A stretch of DNA of 64,000 nt, taken from contig NZ_JACEHH010000035.1 of assembly GCF_014154935.1 (NCBI RefSeq), positions 1 to 64,000 of the forward strand, in the 5' to 3' direction. Position 1 is the first letter of the stretch, and the number at the start of each line of letters is the position of its first letter. The stretch is from Stieleria mannarensis. Lineage in GTDB: Bacteria > Planctomycetota > Planctomycetia > Pirellulales > Pirellulaceae. Made by a program: the position numbers and the translations under genes. Shown here one piece after another: positions 26,211-35,443 of this stretch. The notes under the pieces were generated by a model, which saw nothing but the letters and a program-made list of their open reading frames with translations, searched no databases and was not told where the DNA came from.

Positions 26211-27725
26211 TCACATCATCATCTTGGGCGCAGCTTCGTACTTACCGGGGTCACCGAAACGACGAACGATTTCAGCGAATACCGCTCCCTTTTCAACCGG
26301 CTGGTCGCTGTTTATTACCAACTCATACAGATCGTCTGGCAGAACTCGCAGCACGGTCATCAATCCTTTGACCGACATCGCATAGTTCGCTCGCATTCCG
26401 CGAACTTCCTTTCGGCTCCAAATCGCTTTCATGAATGCGTCGGACATTTCCATGCCCTGCATCTTCTGTGGGTAGCCTGGCGTCGCGAATTTGTCACTTC
26501 GTGTAGCGTCGACTTGCGGACGGCTGCTGAGATTCGCGAGGTACTGATCGACCGAAGCGTCATCGCGCATTCGCGGCCCCACTTGTTTGACCATGTGGTT
26601 CATCATGTGGTGAATCATGTGACAATGGAAAATCCAATCGCCGGGGTTGTTGGCGATGAACTCGAAGCTTGAAGCCTGAGCGACACCGACCAATTCGTTG
26701 TTGCGTGGAACCCAGGCACTCTTGGGAATGCGAGCCCCTTCGTGACTGGTCACCCAAAACGTATGCCCATGCAGGTGGATCGGATGGTGTTGCATCGGGG
26801 CGAAGTTCAACAGTCGCACACGAACACGCTCGCCATGTTTGCATACAAGCGGTGTCGTGTAGGGGCCACTCTTGCCGTTGATCGTGTGCCAATTCCAGTC
26901 CATCGACCACGAATCGCTAATCGTGTGCGTCGGCGGAATATGAAAGTTCTGAAACAGCAATCCAAAATCGCGATCCACCGGCGGGTCGAAGACTCTCTTG
27001 GGATGGACGATGAACCATCCGACTTGCCCAAACGCTTCTTGCATCGCAACATGCGAGTGATAGAAAAACGTGCCTTCTTCATGGATGTCGAACTCAAAGA
27101 CCTTCGTCTTTCCAGGCTTGATGGGGTTCTGTGTCAACGTGGCGGCTCCGTCATACTGAACGGGCAGCTCAAAACCGTGCCAATGCACGAACGTATCTTC
27201 CGGCAGTTCGTTGGTGACAACGATGCGAACTCGATCGCCTTGAGTGACTTCGATCGTCGGGCCGGGCATGCTTCCGTTGTAGCCGTAGACGTTCATCTTC
27301 ACGCCAGGATGAAACTCTTGCTGAACTGCCATCGGCACAAGTTCAAACACCTTCACACCGTTGTCCATCTTGTAGGGCAACGTTGGGATGTCGGGAGCCT
27401 CAAATGGCGCGGGGCCATCGGAAGCCTTGCGAAACCCTGGAACCAGCTTGCCGATGTAATAGTCCGAGTCTGGATCGAGACCGCGACTGGGTTTGAAGCG
27501 AGAGAATCCGTCGTATTCCGCAACGACCTCAGATGAGGCCGGGATTTCAGGGCGAGCCGAGGCGTTGCCGATTGGCTGCGGCATGTTGTCGTGTTGCTTC
27601 ATGCCGTTGTGCTGCATGGGCTCTTGCGCGTTGGCATCGCGTCCCAGCAAACTGCCAACGAAACCAGTTGCTGCGGCGAACGAGCCTACTTTCAAAAACT
27701 TGCGACGATCTTCTGGACTGGGCAT
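26211..27725 (-). CDS. Multicopper oxidase with Tat signal
   Basis: 504 aa, exported folded through Tat (DRRKFLKVG at residues 6-14). It oxidises Cu(I) or organic substrates with O2, four coppers being held by HWHGF (181-185), FYHSHV (221-226), HPIHLHGH (314-321) and HCHMIHHMMNHM (367-378), so all T1 and T2/T3 ligands are visible. A His/Met-rich segment after the signal (MQHNGMKQHDNM) and more Met near the C-terminus are typical of copper-resistance oxidases such as CueO and CopA. It lies between tolC and csoR in one unit and most likely detoxifies periplasmic Cu(I). Confidence 0.94.
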   Translation of the reverse strand: MPSPEDRRKFLKVGSFAAATGFVGSLLGRDANAQEPMQHNGMKQHDNMPQPIGNASARPEIPASSEVVAEYDGFSRFKPSRGLDPDSDYYIGKLVPGFRKASDGPAPFEAPDIPTLPYKMDNGVKVFELVPMAVQQEFHPGVKMNVYGYNGSMPGPTIEVTQGDRVRIVVTNELPEDTFVHWHGFELPVQYDGAATLTQNPIKPGKTKVFEFDIHEEGTFFYHSHVAMQEAFGQVGWFIVHPKRVFDPPVDRDFGLLFQNFHIPPTHTISDSWSMDWNWHTINGKSGPYTTPLVCKHGERVRVRLLNFAPMQHHPIHLHGHTFWVTSHEGARIPKSAWVPRNNELVGVAQASSFEFIANNPGDWIFHCHMIHHMMNHMVKQVGPRMRDDASVDQYLANLSSRPQVDATRSDKFATPGYPQKMQGMEMSDAFMKAIWSRKEVRGMRANYAMSVKGLMTVLRVLPDDLYELVINSDQPVEKGAVFAEIVRRFGDPGKYEAAPKMMM

Positions 27726-27776
27726 GAGATTGAGACTGTTTGATGTGAATGGATGTTGGTGACGACGAAGCGTTGA

Positions 27777-29309
27777 TTAACGAGGCTTCGCAACGGCGTC
27801 GATGTGACCTGGTGGCGTTGGGCCAGGGGCTGCCATCAAACCGCCGTGCAGCAGGTAGCCTCTGACGAGAACTTCGTTCGTGCGAACTTGTTCGAGATGT
27901 TGGACTCGGGTCAAACGTGAGTCGAAGTAATCCATCTGTGCGTCCAAAACGGTCGGCCAATCAACTCGGTTCGCTTTGTAGCTTTCGAGCAATTCTTGAT
28001 AGGCCAATTCGGCTTCGGGAATGATCACCCGATCGTATTCCGTCGCGATTTGCAGTGCCGTCAAATACTGTTGGTAGACGTTGGCCATCTGCTGCCCCAG
28101 CATCAACTCGGTTCGTCGAATCTCTTCCTGTTGCCGGCGATAATCCAGTTGGGCTTGGCGAATGGTGCCCTGGTTCCGATCAAACACAGGCAGTTCGATC
28201 GAGACTCCGGCCGCTGCAGTGGTTTCTTTGGCCTCGAAGTTATATCCGGCTCCGCCTTCGGCAACGATGTCCGGAACCCACTCGACTTGTTCACGTCGGA
28301 CGGTGATGCGGTCCGCTGCCAACTTCGCTCGGGCGGCGGCAAGTTCTGGACTTTCCGTGAGCACCAAAGACATCGCCTCCTGATAAGAAAGCGGTTCACC
28401 TTGCGGCATCAGATCGCCGGAGACGACGCCGTCGGTCAAGTCGACACCAACGATCGCAACCAACCGTCGAAATGATTCGCGGTAGTGATTCTCTGCGGAC
28501 AACACGTCTAGCCTCGCCCGCTGCAACGCAATGCTCGATTTGCGAACTTGTGGACGTGTTGCTTGGCCTTGGTTGTAAAGCTCGCGTGCAGTGACAGCAC
28601 CATCTTCGGCCGTTTTCAACAGTTCCTTTCGCAGCTCGACGATTTCGCGACCCGCTAACGCTCGGAAGAAGTGAATCCGCACGTCATTGCAGACTCGGAA
28701 CTGTTGAGCCATCGCGAGGTGTTCGGAGACATGAGCACGACGCATGTATTTTTCGCGACTCAATTTCAACTTGCCGGCAGTGACAAAACGCTGACTCACT
28801 GTCATACCCTGAAACTCGCCCGGCGAATCCTTGTCGCCTTCGACATCAACTCCGATCTGTTCGCCGATGTAATTCAGGGTCGGGTTGGGGTACAAACCTG
28901 CCTGCAATGCCTTGGCGGTCTGTGCTGAAATCTGCAACCGAGCTTGACGGATCGTGGGATTGTTCTGAGCCGCCAGAGTCAGGAAATCATCTAGCCTGTA
29001 TCCTTGGACTTCTGTTTCCATCGGGAACGCTTCCGAGATCATTTCGCCGTCGACGTAAACGGGAGCTGGCGTGCTACCGAAGTCGCTGCCGTCGATACGA
29101 ACACCGGGGAACAGTGGCCCGCTTGGATCGAGCTGATCTAAACCGTAGGGTGCAGATGGCACTGGTGGTGGTGGCGTGAATGTGCGACCGATCGCCGAAG
29201 CCGTGTTACTCATCGAAGGCATTTGGGCACTGGCAGCGGTACAAAAAATTCCGGCAGTCGCAATGACTGATAGTCCGGACTTGAACAAAAACGATCGCAC
29301 TGAAATCAC
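27777..29309 (-). CDS. TolC-family outer-membrane efflux protein (third copy)
   Basis: 510 aa with a normal signal peptide (SGLSVIATAGIFCTAASA) and, unlike the other two, no lipobox. A short linker leads to the OEP region beginning LDDFLTLAAQNNPTIRQARLQISA, with two long helical repeats. No RND or adaptor gene is next to it. It heads the unit tolC, multicopper oxidase, csoR, channel, so it may deliver or drain copper with the oxidase or serve either RND set. A CsoR-like operator lies 50 bp upstream of the start. Confidence 0.88.
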   Translation of the reverse strand: MISVRSFLFKSGLSVIATAGIFCTAASAQMPSMSNTASAIGRTFTPPPPVPSAPYGLDQLDPSGPLFPGVRIDGSDFGSTPAPVYVDGEMISEAFPMETEVQGYRLDDFLTLAAQNNPTIRQARLQISAQTAKALQAGLYPNPTLNYIGEQIGVDVEGDKDSPGEFQGMTVSQRFVTAGKLKLSREKYMRRAHVSEHLAMAQQFRVCNDVRIHFFRALAGREIVELRKELLKTAEDGAVTARELYNQGQATRPQVRKSSIALQRARLDVLSAENHYRESFRRLVAIVGVDLTDGVVSGDLMPQGEPLSYQEAMSLVLTESPELAAARAKLAADRITVRREQVEWVPDIVAEGGAGYNFEAKETTAAAGVSIELPVFDRNQGTIRQAQLDYRRQQEEIRRTELMLGQQMANVYQQYLTALQIATEYDRVIIPEAELAYQELLESYKANRVDWPTVLDAQMDYFDSRLTRVQHLEQVRTNEVLVRGYLLHGGLMAAPGPTPPGHIDAVAKPR

Positions 29310-29358
29310 TCCTTTGATCTGAGCAGCGGCATGTTGGCTTGCTTTTCAAATCGGCTAG

Positions 29359-29375
29359 ATACCTGCGAGGGGTAT
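29359..29375 (-). promoter_or_regulatory. CsoR-type operator before tolC-mco-csoR unit
   Basis: On the minus strand ATACCCC-TCGCA-GGTAT, an exact match to the island consensus. It lies 50 bp upstream of the TolC-like start, where it could control the whole unit that includes csoR itself. Confidence 0.65.
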
Positions 29376-29470
29376 GTTTGCAGTGAACTTTCTGAAAGTC
29401 ATTTGCGAAAAGGGGGTCAGTTGTACGGTCTACCGAGCCTATGCGCTGGTCGCAAATCGACCAACCGGAA

Positions 29471-31918
29471 CTACGTGAGCTTGGCTGCCCGCAATCTCAA
29501 CGCATTCGCAATCACCGACACACTGCTAAAACTCATCGCTGCTGCTGCAATCATGGGACTGAGCAACACGCCGAAGATCGGATACAGCAACCCAGCTGCG
29601 ACCGGGATTCCCAGGGTGTTGTAGATGAAAGCGAAAAACAAGTTCTGACGAATGTTGCTCATCGTTTTGCGACTCAAGTTTGCCGCCGCAGCCACACCGC
29701 GAAGATCGCCACCGACGAGCGTGACACCGGCAGACTCAATCGCAACGCCCGTCCCGGTGCCCATGGCGATGCCAACGTTCGCTTCGGCCAGTGCAGGAGC
29801 GTCGTTGATCCCATCGCCACACATCGCAATTGTCTTGCCTTCCTGCTTCAGCTTGCGAACGAAATCATGCTTTTCCTCGGGCGAAACCCCAGCATGAAAT
29901 TCGTCGATGCCCAGTTTCGACGCGACGGCTTTCGCGGTCGGTTCGGCATCGCCGGTCAACATCACCACTCTCAACCCCAGTTCATGCAACGTCTTTAGCG
30001 CTGCAGGCGTGCTTTGCTTGATCGGGTCAGTGATGGCGAGAATTGCCGCCAGCTTGTTGTCGATCGCCACGAACACAACCGTCGCACCTTCGACCTGATG
30101 CGATCCCGCTTTGTCTCGCCCCGCATCAACGCCCTCGATGCCTTGTTCGTCCAACAAGTCAGCCTTGCCAATCAACACATCATGATCATCGACGCGAGCG
30201 CGAACGCCACCACCGGTTATACTATTGAATTCACTCGCCTCCACGAGCTGCAACTCATCCGCCTTCGCTCGGCGAACGACCGCCTGAGCCAACGGATGCT
30301 CGCTCTGTGCTTCGACAGCAGAAGCCAACGTCAACACATCGTTCTCATTCCAGTCAGCAAACGTCTCGACACCCGTCACTTCCGGTCGTCCCTGCGTCAG
30401 TGTGCCTGTCTTGTCGACAACAATCGTGTCAACCTTCTCCATGACTTCGAGGACTTCAGCGTTCTTGATCAGCACGCCTTCCTTCGCTCCTCGGCCAACA
30501 CCCACCATCACGGACATCGGCGTCGCCAGCCCCAACGCACACGGGCAAGCAATGATCAACACCGCAACGGCCGCTACGAACGCATGAGCCAGTTGCGGCT
30601 CTGGACCAAACACCGCCCAGCCGATGAACGCTGCCATCGAACAAACGATCACCGCCGGCACAAAGTAACGCGCGACCACATCAACCAGTTTCTGAATCGG
30701 AGCACGACTCCGCTGTGCGTCCGCAACCATTTGCACGATGCGGTTCAGAACCGTGTCCCCGCCAACACCGACAGCTTCCATGACGAGCGCACCAGTCTGG
30801 TTCAACGTGCCGCCCGTGATTTCGTCACCTTCCACCTTCTTCACCGGCATCGGCTCGCCCGTCAACATCGACTCGTCAACGCTGCTCGACCCGCTGAGAA
30901 CTTTCCCATCGACCGGAACTTTCTCGCCAGGACGTACTCGCAGCCGATCGCCCTTGTGGACTGAATCGAGCGAGACATCTTCCTCGCCATCGTCTGTGAT
31001 TCGGTGTGCCGTATCGGGAGCAAGCTTCATGAGTTCGCGAATCGCTCCGCCCGTCTGCTGTCGTGCTCGCAGTTCCAATACTTGCCCGAGCAACACCAAG
31101 GTGATGATCACCGCCGCGGCTTCAAAATAGAGAGGTGGAACACCGTTCTCAAAGAACGCCTCTGGTATCACACCAGGAAGCAACACGACGACCAAACTGA
31201 ACAGATACGCCGCCAATGTTCCCACGGCGATCAACGAGAACATGTTCAAGTTCATCGTGTGAAACGACTTGGCTCCGCGAACCAACAAGGGCCATCCGCA
31301 CCAAAACACAACCGGCGTCGCCAGCGCCAACTGCAACCAACCAAACACCGTCTGGCTCATCCAATCCGCGACCCGCAATCCGACCATCGGCCCCATCGCG
31401 ATTACGAGCAATGGCACCGACAACGCGACGCCAACCCAAAAGCGACGCTTCATGTCGACGTACTGATTGTCTTCACCCTCGTCATCCAACGAGACGACCT
31501 TCGGCTCCAAGTCCATCCCACAAATCGGGCAGTCGCCGGGGCCGACCTGCTCGATTTCAGGGTGCATAGGGCAGGTGTAGATCGCCGTCGGGTCTGCGGG
31601 CGCATCGCTCGCCTTGGTCGATGAGTGACCACTGCAGCACGAAGACGTGTCCGAGGTTTCCTCGATCTGTACCGCTGCGCCGCCACCGCAACAAGACGAA
31701 CCGCTTGATGCCTCTTTCTGTGATCGCTTCGCCAGCACCCCCGCAGGATCATCTTGGAACTTTTCCAAGCACCCGTCGCTGCAAAAAACGTAGTTCTTGC
31801 CACCAAACTCAGCCGATCGTGGACTATCCGCCGAAACGGTCATTCCACAAACCGGGTCGACCTGCGTTGACGGATCGGCGACCGGCAAGGACGACTCGTG
31901 TTTCTTATCGTGGTCCAT
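29471..31918 (-). CDS. copA: Cu(I)-exporting P1B-type ATPase with YHS and metal-binding modules
   Basis: 815 aa. The N-terminus is not the classic HMA domain. It has a YHS domain (VDPVCGM at residues 20-26, YVFCSDGC at 43-50), a Cys-rich linker (SSCCGGG, SSCCSGH) and a heavy-metal-binding module ([24 protein letters not shown], about residue 113). The pump core has CPC in [18 protein letters not shown], the HP locus (SEHPLAQAV), [11 protein letters not shown] and eight TMs. The C-terminal [16 protein letters not shown] with Met and Ser is the Cu(I) (P1B-1) signature. It exports Cu(I) from the cytoplasm and is divergent from csp with an operator between. Confidence 0.93.
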   Translation of the reverse strand: MDHDKKHESSLPVADPSTQVDPVCGMTVSADSPRSAEFGGKNYVFCSDGCLEKFQDDPAGVLAKRSQKEASSGSSCCGGGAAVQIEETSDTSSCCSGHSSTKASDAPADPTAIYTCPMHPEIEQVGPGDCPICGMDLEPKVVSLDDEGEDNQYVDMKRRFWVGVALSVPLLVIAMGPMVGLRVADWMSQTVFGWLQLALATPVVFWCGWPLLVRGAKSFHTMNLNMFSLIAVGTLAAYLFSLVVVLLPGVIPEAFFENGVPPLYFEAAAVIITLVLLGQVLELRARQQTGGAIRELMKLAPDTAHRITDDGEEDVSLDSVHKGDRLRVRPGEKVPVDGKVLSGSSSVDESMLTGEPMPVKKVEGDEITGGTLNQTGALVMEAVGVGGDTVLNRIVQMVADAQRSRAPIQKLVDVVARYFVPAVIVCSMAAFIGWAVFGPEPQLAHAFVAAVAVLIIACPCALGLATPMSVMVGVGRGAKEGVLIKNAEVLEVMEKVDTIVVDKTGTLTQGRPEVTGVETFADWNENDVLTLASAVEAQSEHPLAQAVVRRAKADELQLVEASEFNSITGGGVRARVDDHDVLIGKADLLDEQGIEGVDAGRDKAGSHQVEGATVVFVAIDNKLAAILAITDPIKQSTPAALKTLHELGLRVVMLTGDAEPTAKAVASKLGIDEFHAGVSPEEKHDFVRKLKQEGKTIAMCGDGINDAPALAEANVGIAMGTGTGVAIESAGVTLVGGDLRGVAAAANLSRKTMSNIRQNLFFAFIYNTLGIPVAAGLLYPIFGVLLSPMIAAAAMSFSSVSVIANALRLRAAKLT

Positions 31919-31953
31919 GATTTCTCCAGGCTGTCAAAAAGTCATTCTCCAAT

Positions 31954-31984
31954 ATACCCCGTAGTGGTATGCAAGTTGCATACC
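31954..31984. promoter_or_regulatory. Overlapping operators between copA and csp
   Basis: ATACCCC-GTAGT-GGTAT (31954-31970) is an exact consensus CsoR-like site. Its last five bases begin a perfect 19-bp palindrome, GGTATGCAA-g-TTGCATACC (31966-31984). The two overlapping dyads lie in the divergent promoter region, 36 bp from copA and 52 bp from csp. Confidence 0.65.
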
Positions 31985-32035
31985 GCTAATGCAGCGGCAA
32001 CGGGGCCGCAACAACAATTTCTAAAGGAGAAACGA

Positions 32036-32368
32036 ATGAGTACCGCAACCGCATCCATGAAAGAGTGCATCGAAAACTGCCAAGAGTGCCAAACGACCTG
32101 TGCTGACATGCTGACCAGTCATTGCCTGTCCGAAGGCGGCGACCACGTCGAGCAAACGCACGTCAAGCTGATGCTCGACTGCATCGCGGCCTGTGCTGCC
32201 TGCGTCGACTTCATGAGCCGCAATAGCGATCACCATGCGCACTACTGCAAAGCTTGCGCAGCGATTTGCAAGGCCTGCGCCGACAGCTGTGAGAAGGTCG
32301 GTAACATGGACAATTGCGTCGAATGCTGCCGCAAGTGCCACGAAAGCTGTTCGTCGATGGCATCGTAG
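32036..32368 (+). CDS. csp: Four-helix-bundle copper storage protein (Csp, DUF326)
   Basis: 110 aa from ATG 32036, preceded by AAAGGAGAAACGA. It has about 20 cysteines in CxxC and CxxxC spacings along amphipathic helices (CIENCQECQTTC, CIAACAACVDF, YCKACAAICKACADSC, CVECCRKCHESC). This is the hallmark of Csp proteins, which line a helical bundle with thiolates and store many Cu(I). There is no signal peptide, so it is the cytosolic Csp3-like type. It is divergent from copA and shares its operator region, giving paired storage and export. It is followed by a terminator. Confidence 0.93.
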   Translation: MSTATASMKECIENCQECQTTCADMLTSHCLSEGGDHVEQTHVKLMLDCIAACAACVDFMSRNSDHHAHYCKACAAICKACADSCEKVGNMDNCVECCRKCHESCSSMAS

Positions 32369-32392
32369 CACCAGCCGAAATCCCAAAACGCA

Positions 32393-32429
32393 AAAACGCC
32401 GACTCCCCGATGTGGGACGCCGGCGTTTT
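32393..32429. terminator. Bidirectional terminator
   Basis: AAAACGCCG (32393-32401) and CGGCGTTTT (32421-32429) form a 9-bp stem with A and T runs on the two sides. It can end csp (+) and the proline-rich/radical SAM operon (-). Confidence 0.75.
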
Positions 32430-32522
32430 GTTTATTGCCTTGGTAGAGTAACGCTATTCGTTTTCGTCAACGGTCGGCGGTCACTCGTCGAGGATGCCTG
32501 GATAGCTCGGCCAATCGTCGCC

Positions 32523-32936
32523 TCAGTCTCCGGGATGAACGACGGGATAATCGGGCATACCAGGATAGGCTTCGCCGGGGTGACCTGGCGGAAGGTTGTC
32601 GGGAGCAGAGTAGCCCGGCGGAACGTGATAGGGATGGTCCGGCGGCAGTCGCGGCCAGACGTGAATCGGCGGCGGTGACTCGATCACGACCGGTTCTTCG
32701 GGTGGCGGCGGCCAAGGGTAATCGTTCGGCCACCAAGGTGGGCGTGGGCCAGGGTCGGGAGTGCCTGGCGGATAGTCGTCGGGCCACACCGGCGGCGGTG
32801 GCGATGGCGGCGGAGTGAGAATGATTGGACCGTCGTCGTCTTCCTCGGGATCGTAGGGCGGTTCGCTGCCGGGCGGATCAAACGGCGGGACAAAGGGATA
32901 CGGCGGCATTTCCGGATAGTCGGAAGGATACGTCAT
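32523..32936 (-). CDS. Cys-free Pro/Tyr/Trp/Asp-rich polypeptide
   Basis: 137 aa from ATG 32936, which overlaps the radical SAM stop as ATGA; this fixes the start. About one third of the residues are proline. Motifs such as YPSDYP, WPDDYP, WWPNDYP and PPGY recur. There is no Cys, signal peptide or membrane segment. It stops at TGA 32523-32525, yet the same frame continues with GDDWPSYPGILDE before a second TGA at 32481. It is last in a tightly overlapping operon with a radical SAM enzyme and three glycosyltransferases, so it may be their protein substrate. Function unknown; it could instead be an unstructured structural protein. Confidence 0.7.
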   Translation of the reverse strand: MTYPSDYPEMPPYPFVPPFDPPGSEPPYDPEEDDDGPIILTPPPSPPPPVWPDDYPPGTPDPGPRPPWWPNDYPWPPPPEEPVVIESPPPIHVWPRLPPDHPYHVPPGYSAPDNLPPGHPGEAYPGMPDYPVVHPGD

Positions 32937-33742
32937 TGCAGGGCACTCCGTTGCAGAGGATCGGGATGGAAGAATGCGGTGCGTTTGCTGGGGCACAAGC
33001 GGCACTGCGGGATAGATTTGGTTTCGATGAAGGTTTGCAGTTCTTCATCCGTCGCGTTTTCTGAACACGCTTGGTAGTCGCGGAAGAGTTGCCATTGCGG
33101 CAAGTCTTGTAATCGAAGTTTGGATTCGAGCTTGGCGAAGTAGGCGAGCGCAGGACATTTCCAAAGCTTGCTTTCGTGAAGCTGCGTGCATGTCTTCTGC
33201 ATGCAAACTTTGAACGCGGCGTTGGGCCGCGAGGCGAAGGGCATTGGCTTTCCGCCTTCGACCCTGTATTGACGCATCCAGCCGCGGTGCGACTGTCGAA
33301 TCTTGATGCGAATGCTGGGAAACTGTTCTCGCCAGCGCCAAACCAGGTGTTTGACTTCGCGAAAGCGTTTGACGTACTCGTCGTGCATTCCGTGTTGGCT
33401 GACTTCGAGTCGGCAATTCGTTTCGATGAGTAGTTTTGGCAACTCAGGAAACCGATGTAGAAAGAACCCGTTGGTAACGAGCATCAGGTCGCTGTCCCAA
33501 TGCTGTCTCGCAAGCTTGATGTGTTCCAATATTGCGGGGTTCAACAGAGGCTCGCCGCCGAGCAACGCGAACCGAGTCGGCTTCAGCCGATGCGACCATT
33601 TTTGGTAGTCGGCATCGGCTTGCTCGATCGTGGGCATCGCGCCGGGCAAATGATGGTCGCTGTAGTGGCTGCATTGCTGGCAGGACAGATTGCAACCGTG
33701 GGCCAAGTGATACTCAAGTGCCGGCAAGTTGTGGCGTTGCAT
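32933..33742 (-). CDS. Radical SAM protein
   Basis: 269 aa from ATG 33742, with GGAGG 6 nt upstream. The cluster motif CNLSCQQC (Cx3Cx2C, about residues 16-23) follows EYHLAHG, and GGEP (LLGGEPLLNP) binds SAM. Later come a CMQKTC, a KCPAL and a final CRLC, which could ligate a second (SPASM/twitch-like) cluster. The CSHYS after the motif recalls radical SAM proteins found in surface-glycan clusters. It overlaps the glycosyltransferase upstream by 29 bp and the proline-rich gene downstream by 4 bp, so translation is probably coupled. The substrate is unknown. Confidence 0.88.
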   Translation of the reverse strand: MQRHNLPALEYHLAHGCNLSCQQCSHYSDHHLPGAMPTIEQADADYQKWSHRLKPTRFALLGGEPLLNPAILEHIKLARQHWDSDLMLVTNGFFLHRFPELPKLLIETNCRLEVSQHGMHDEYVKRFREVKHLVWRWREQFPSIRIKIRQSHRGWMRQYRVEGGKPMPFASRPNAAFKVCMQKTCTQLHESKLWKCPALAYFAKLESKLRLQDLPQWQLFRDYQACSENATDEELQTFIETKSIPQCRLCPSKRTAFFHPDPLQRSALQ

Positions 33743-34739
33743 TGGCGTCCTCCTTAACGCGAAGTCGAAAGCGCCGGGCGTTGACGCCAAGCTGCAACAG
33801 AAAGCGGGTTAGCACCAAGTGCGATGAACCGGTTTCCGTATGACTGCACATTCGTCGATCCAATTGGTCTAGCTCGTCTGACCACTGGCCTGTGACAATC
33901 AAGTCTGGATAGATGGCCAGCAGGTTCGCGGCGAGTTGTGGAGTGAAGATCGGTCCGATGTCATATTCAGCCGGTGGATCATTTCCCCATCGTTGAATCA
34001 ATTCTTGCGTTTCAGCATTGCCCGGAAATGGCAGCTCTGGTGGTACGCGACGTTGCCAATGACAGGCATCAATGTGAGCTTTTGAGCGACCAACAAAATG
34101 GTAGACGTAAGATTGCATGACCGGATTGATGGCCCAGGCGGCCGAGTAGATCATGCTGACGTTGAAATCGGGCGGTAAGAATTTGATGTAGCCCGGATGG
34201 TCGTTGTAAAGCTGATTGACGATCAACGACTCGTCGGTGGCTTGATCGCTGGCACCCCACGTCGGAATCAAATGCCGAATGATGCGAGCAAACATTGGCC
34301 CGTACATTTCTGTGCCGTACAGATAGAGTCCACCATTGGGATGCAGCCATGTCGGTGCCGGCCGCACACCGCATCGCTTCGCCCAAATCTCTTGCGCCCG
34401 CTGCTGCCAACCTCCATTGTCGATCCGATTATTGGCTGATTGACGCTCGGCAACCATTCCGAATTGCTTCGGGGTCAGCAGATCAAACGGCGAAGGACAG
34501 TCCGATCGGATCAACATGTCGTTGTCTAGTTGCAGCACGTGCGCCGGCCCGAACTCTTGATGCACGTGATCGCAGACAAACATCTTCTGCCAGAATGGAT
34601 GCACCGGTTGAAGGTGATCGTCAATCCAAAGCACCTCCGCGCCCCATCGTTTCGCGGCAGCCTCATAGCTTTCTCGTACGTTCTGCGATGCTCGCCGTGG
34701 TGGCAAGTCGAGGACCGCAATCACTCGTTTCATTTCCAT
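33714..34739 (-). CDS. Glycosyltransferase, GT8-like
   Basis: 341 aa from ATG 34739 (GGAG 8 nt upstream). The N-terminal half has a nucleotide-sugar fold: MKRVIAVLDLPP, then HVLQLDNDMLIRSD, where DND is the metal-binding DxD. LHPNGGLYLYG and a late YHFVGRSKAH could form the active site, as in GT8-type enzymes. No signal or TM segment is present, so it is cytoplasmic. It overlaps the glycosyltransferase genes on both sides in the minus-strand operon. Donor and acceptor are unknown; the family assignment rests on motif order. Confidence 0.65.
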   Translation of the reverse strand: MEMKRVIAVLDLPPRRASQNVRESYEAAAKRWGAEVLWIDDHLQPVHPFWQKMFVCDHVHQEFGPAHVLQLDNDMLIRSDCPSPFDLLTPKQFGMVAERQSANNRIDNGGWQQRAQEIWAKRCGVRPAPTWLHPNGGLYLYGTEMYGPMFARIIRHLIPTWGASDQATDESLIVNQLYNDHPGYIKFLPPDFNVSMIYSAAWAINPVMQSYVYHFVGRSKAHIDACHWQRRVPPELPFPGNAETQELIQRWGNDPPAEYDIGPIFTPQLAANLLAIYPDLIVTGQWSDELDQLDRRMCSHTETGSSHLVLTRFLLQLGVNARRFRLRVKEDANATPQLAGT

Positions 34740-35443
34740 ACAACTTTCTCCAGTCCGTGTTTGTCCAAACCGGCTTTCAAGAACTCCGGTCGCCGTCGTT
34801 GATAGCCGGGCGGGTCGACGTGCTCATGTTTGAACGAGTGATTCAGATCGACTGCGACGTTCATGCCGGCGATCTTTGCTCGCCAAAAGAAGTCCCAGTG
34901 CTCTTCGACCTTGAGTGACTCGTCCCAGCGGATCGCTTGCAGGATGTCGCGATAGGCAACAAAGCAGTTGCCGACGTAATGGCACCAGCGAATCGAACGC
35001 CGCTGCCGGTAGCTGCCGAATGTGATCCGCAGTGTTCTGCCGTCGACACGCAACATGCGAGGACGTTCGTCGTTGTTACTGAGCGCCGCCAGCAGGTCGA
35101 GATCGTGATGCTTGTTGAGCGTCCCGATTAACACGGGAAGACGCGTTTGATTCGTCACTAGATGATCGTCATCGGCGAAGACAACGATCGGTGTGTCGCC
35201 AGAATCGAGCAGCCTGTTGCGACCGGCGGAAAGGCCGATGTCGTATTCGGCCTCGATCAGTCGATCGACCATGGCGGCTTCGTCTGGACAAACGGCCGAG
35301 AATCGCAGTTCCGGTTTGCCGTCATCGAGGACGTGGATCAGTGGACGGTGATCGCCATAGTGGTCGTGAATACTGCGAACGAGTGCCGCACAGCAATGCG
35401 GACGATGGACCGTCTTGATGCAGAAAGTGGCTTGATTACGCAC
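34730..35443 (-). CDS. Glycosyltransferase, family-2-like (paralogue A)
   Basis: 237 aa. The GTG at 35443 is chosen because GGAGG lies 10 nt upstream and the overlap with the previous gene is then 8 bp; an ATG at 35554 would give 119 bp of overlap. The GT-A fold shows in TFCIKTVHRP, HVLDDGKPELRFS, GLSAGRNRLLDSG and VVFADDDHLV, where DDD is the catalytic metal site, followed by EEHWDFFWRAK. The GRN..DDDH pattern recalls GM2-synthase-like GalNAc transferases. It is clearly a paralogue of the next gene upstream. The sugar is unknown. Confidence 0.75.
   Translation of the reverse strand: MRNQATFCIKTVHRPHCCAALVRSIHDHYGDHRPLIHVLDDGKPELRFSAVCPDEAAMVDRLIEAEYDIGLSAGRNRLLDSGDTPIVVFADDDHLVTNQTRLPVLIGTLNKHHDLDLLAALSNNDERPRMLRVDGRTLRITFGSYRQRRSIRWCHYVGNCFVAYRDILQAIRWDESLKVEEHWDFFWRAKIAGMNVAVDLNHSFKHEHVDPPGYQRRRPEFLKAGLDKHGLEKVVWK

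Noticed and set aside
30014-30964. Plus-strand ORF opposite copA
   Set aside because: Arg/His-rich frame antisense to the ATPase catalytic domains, no motif.
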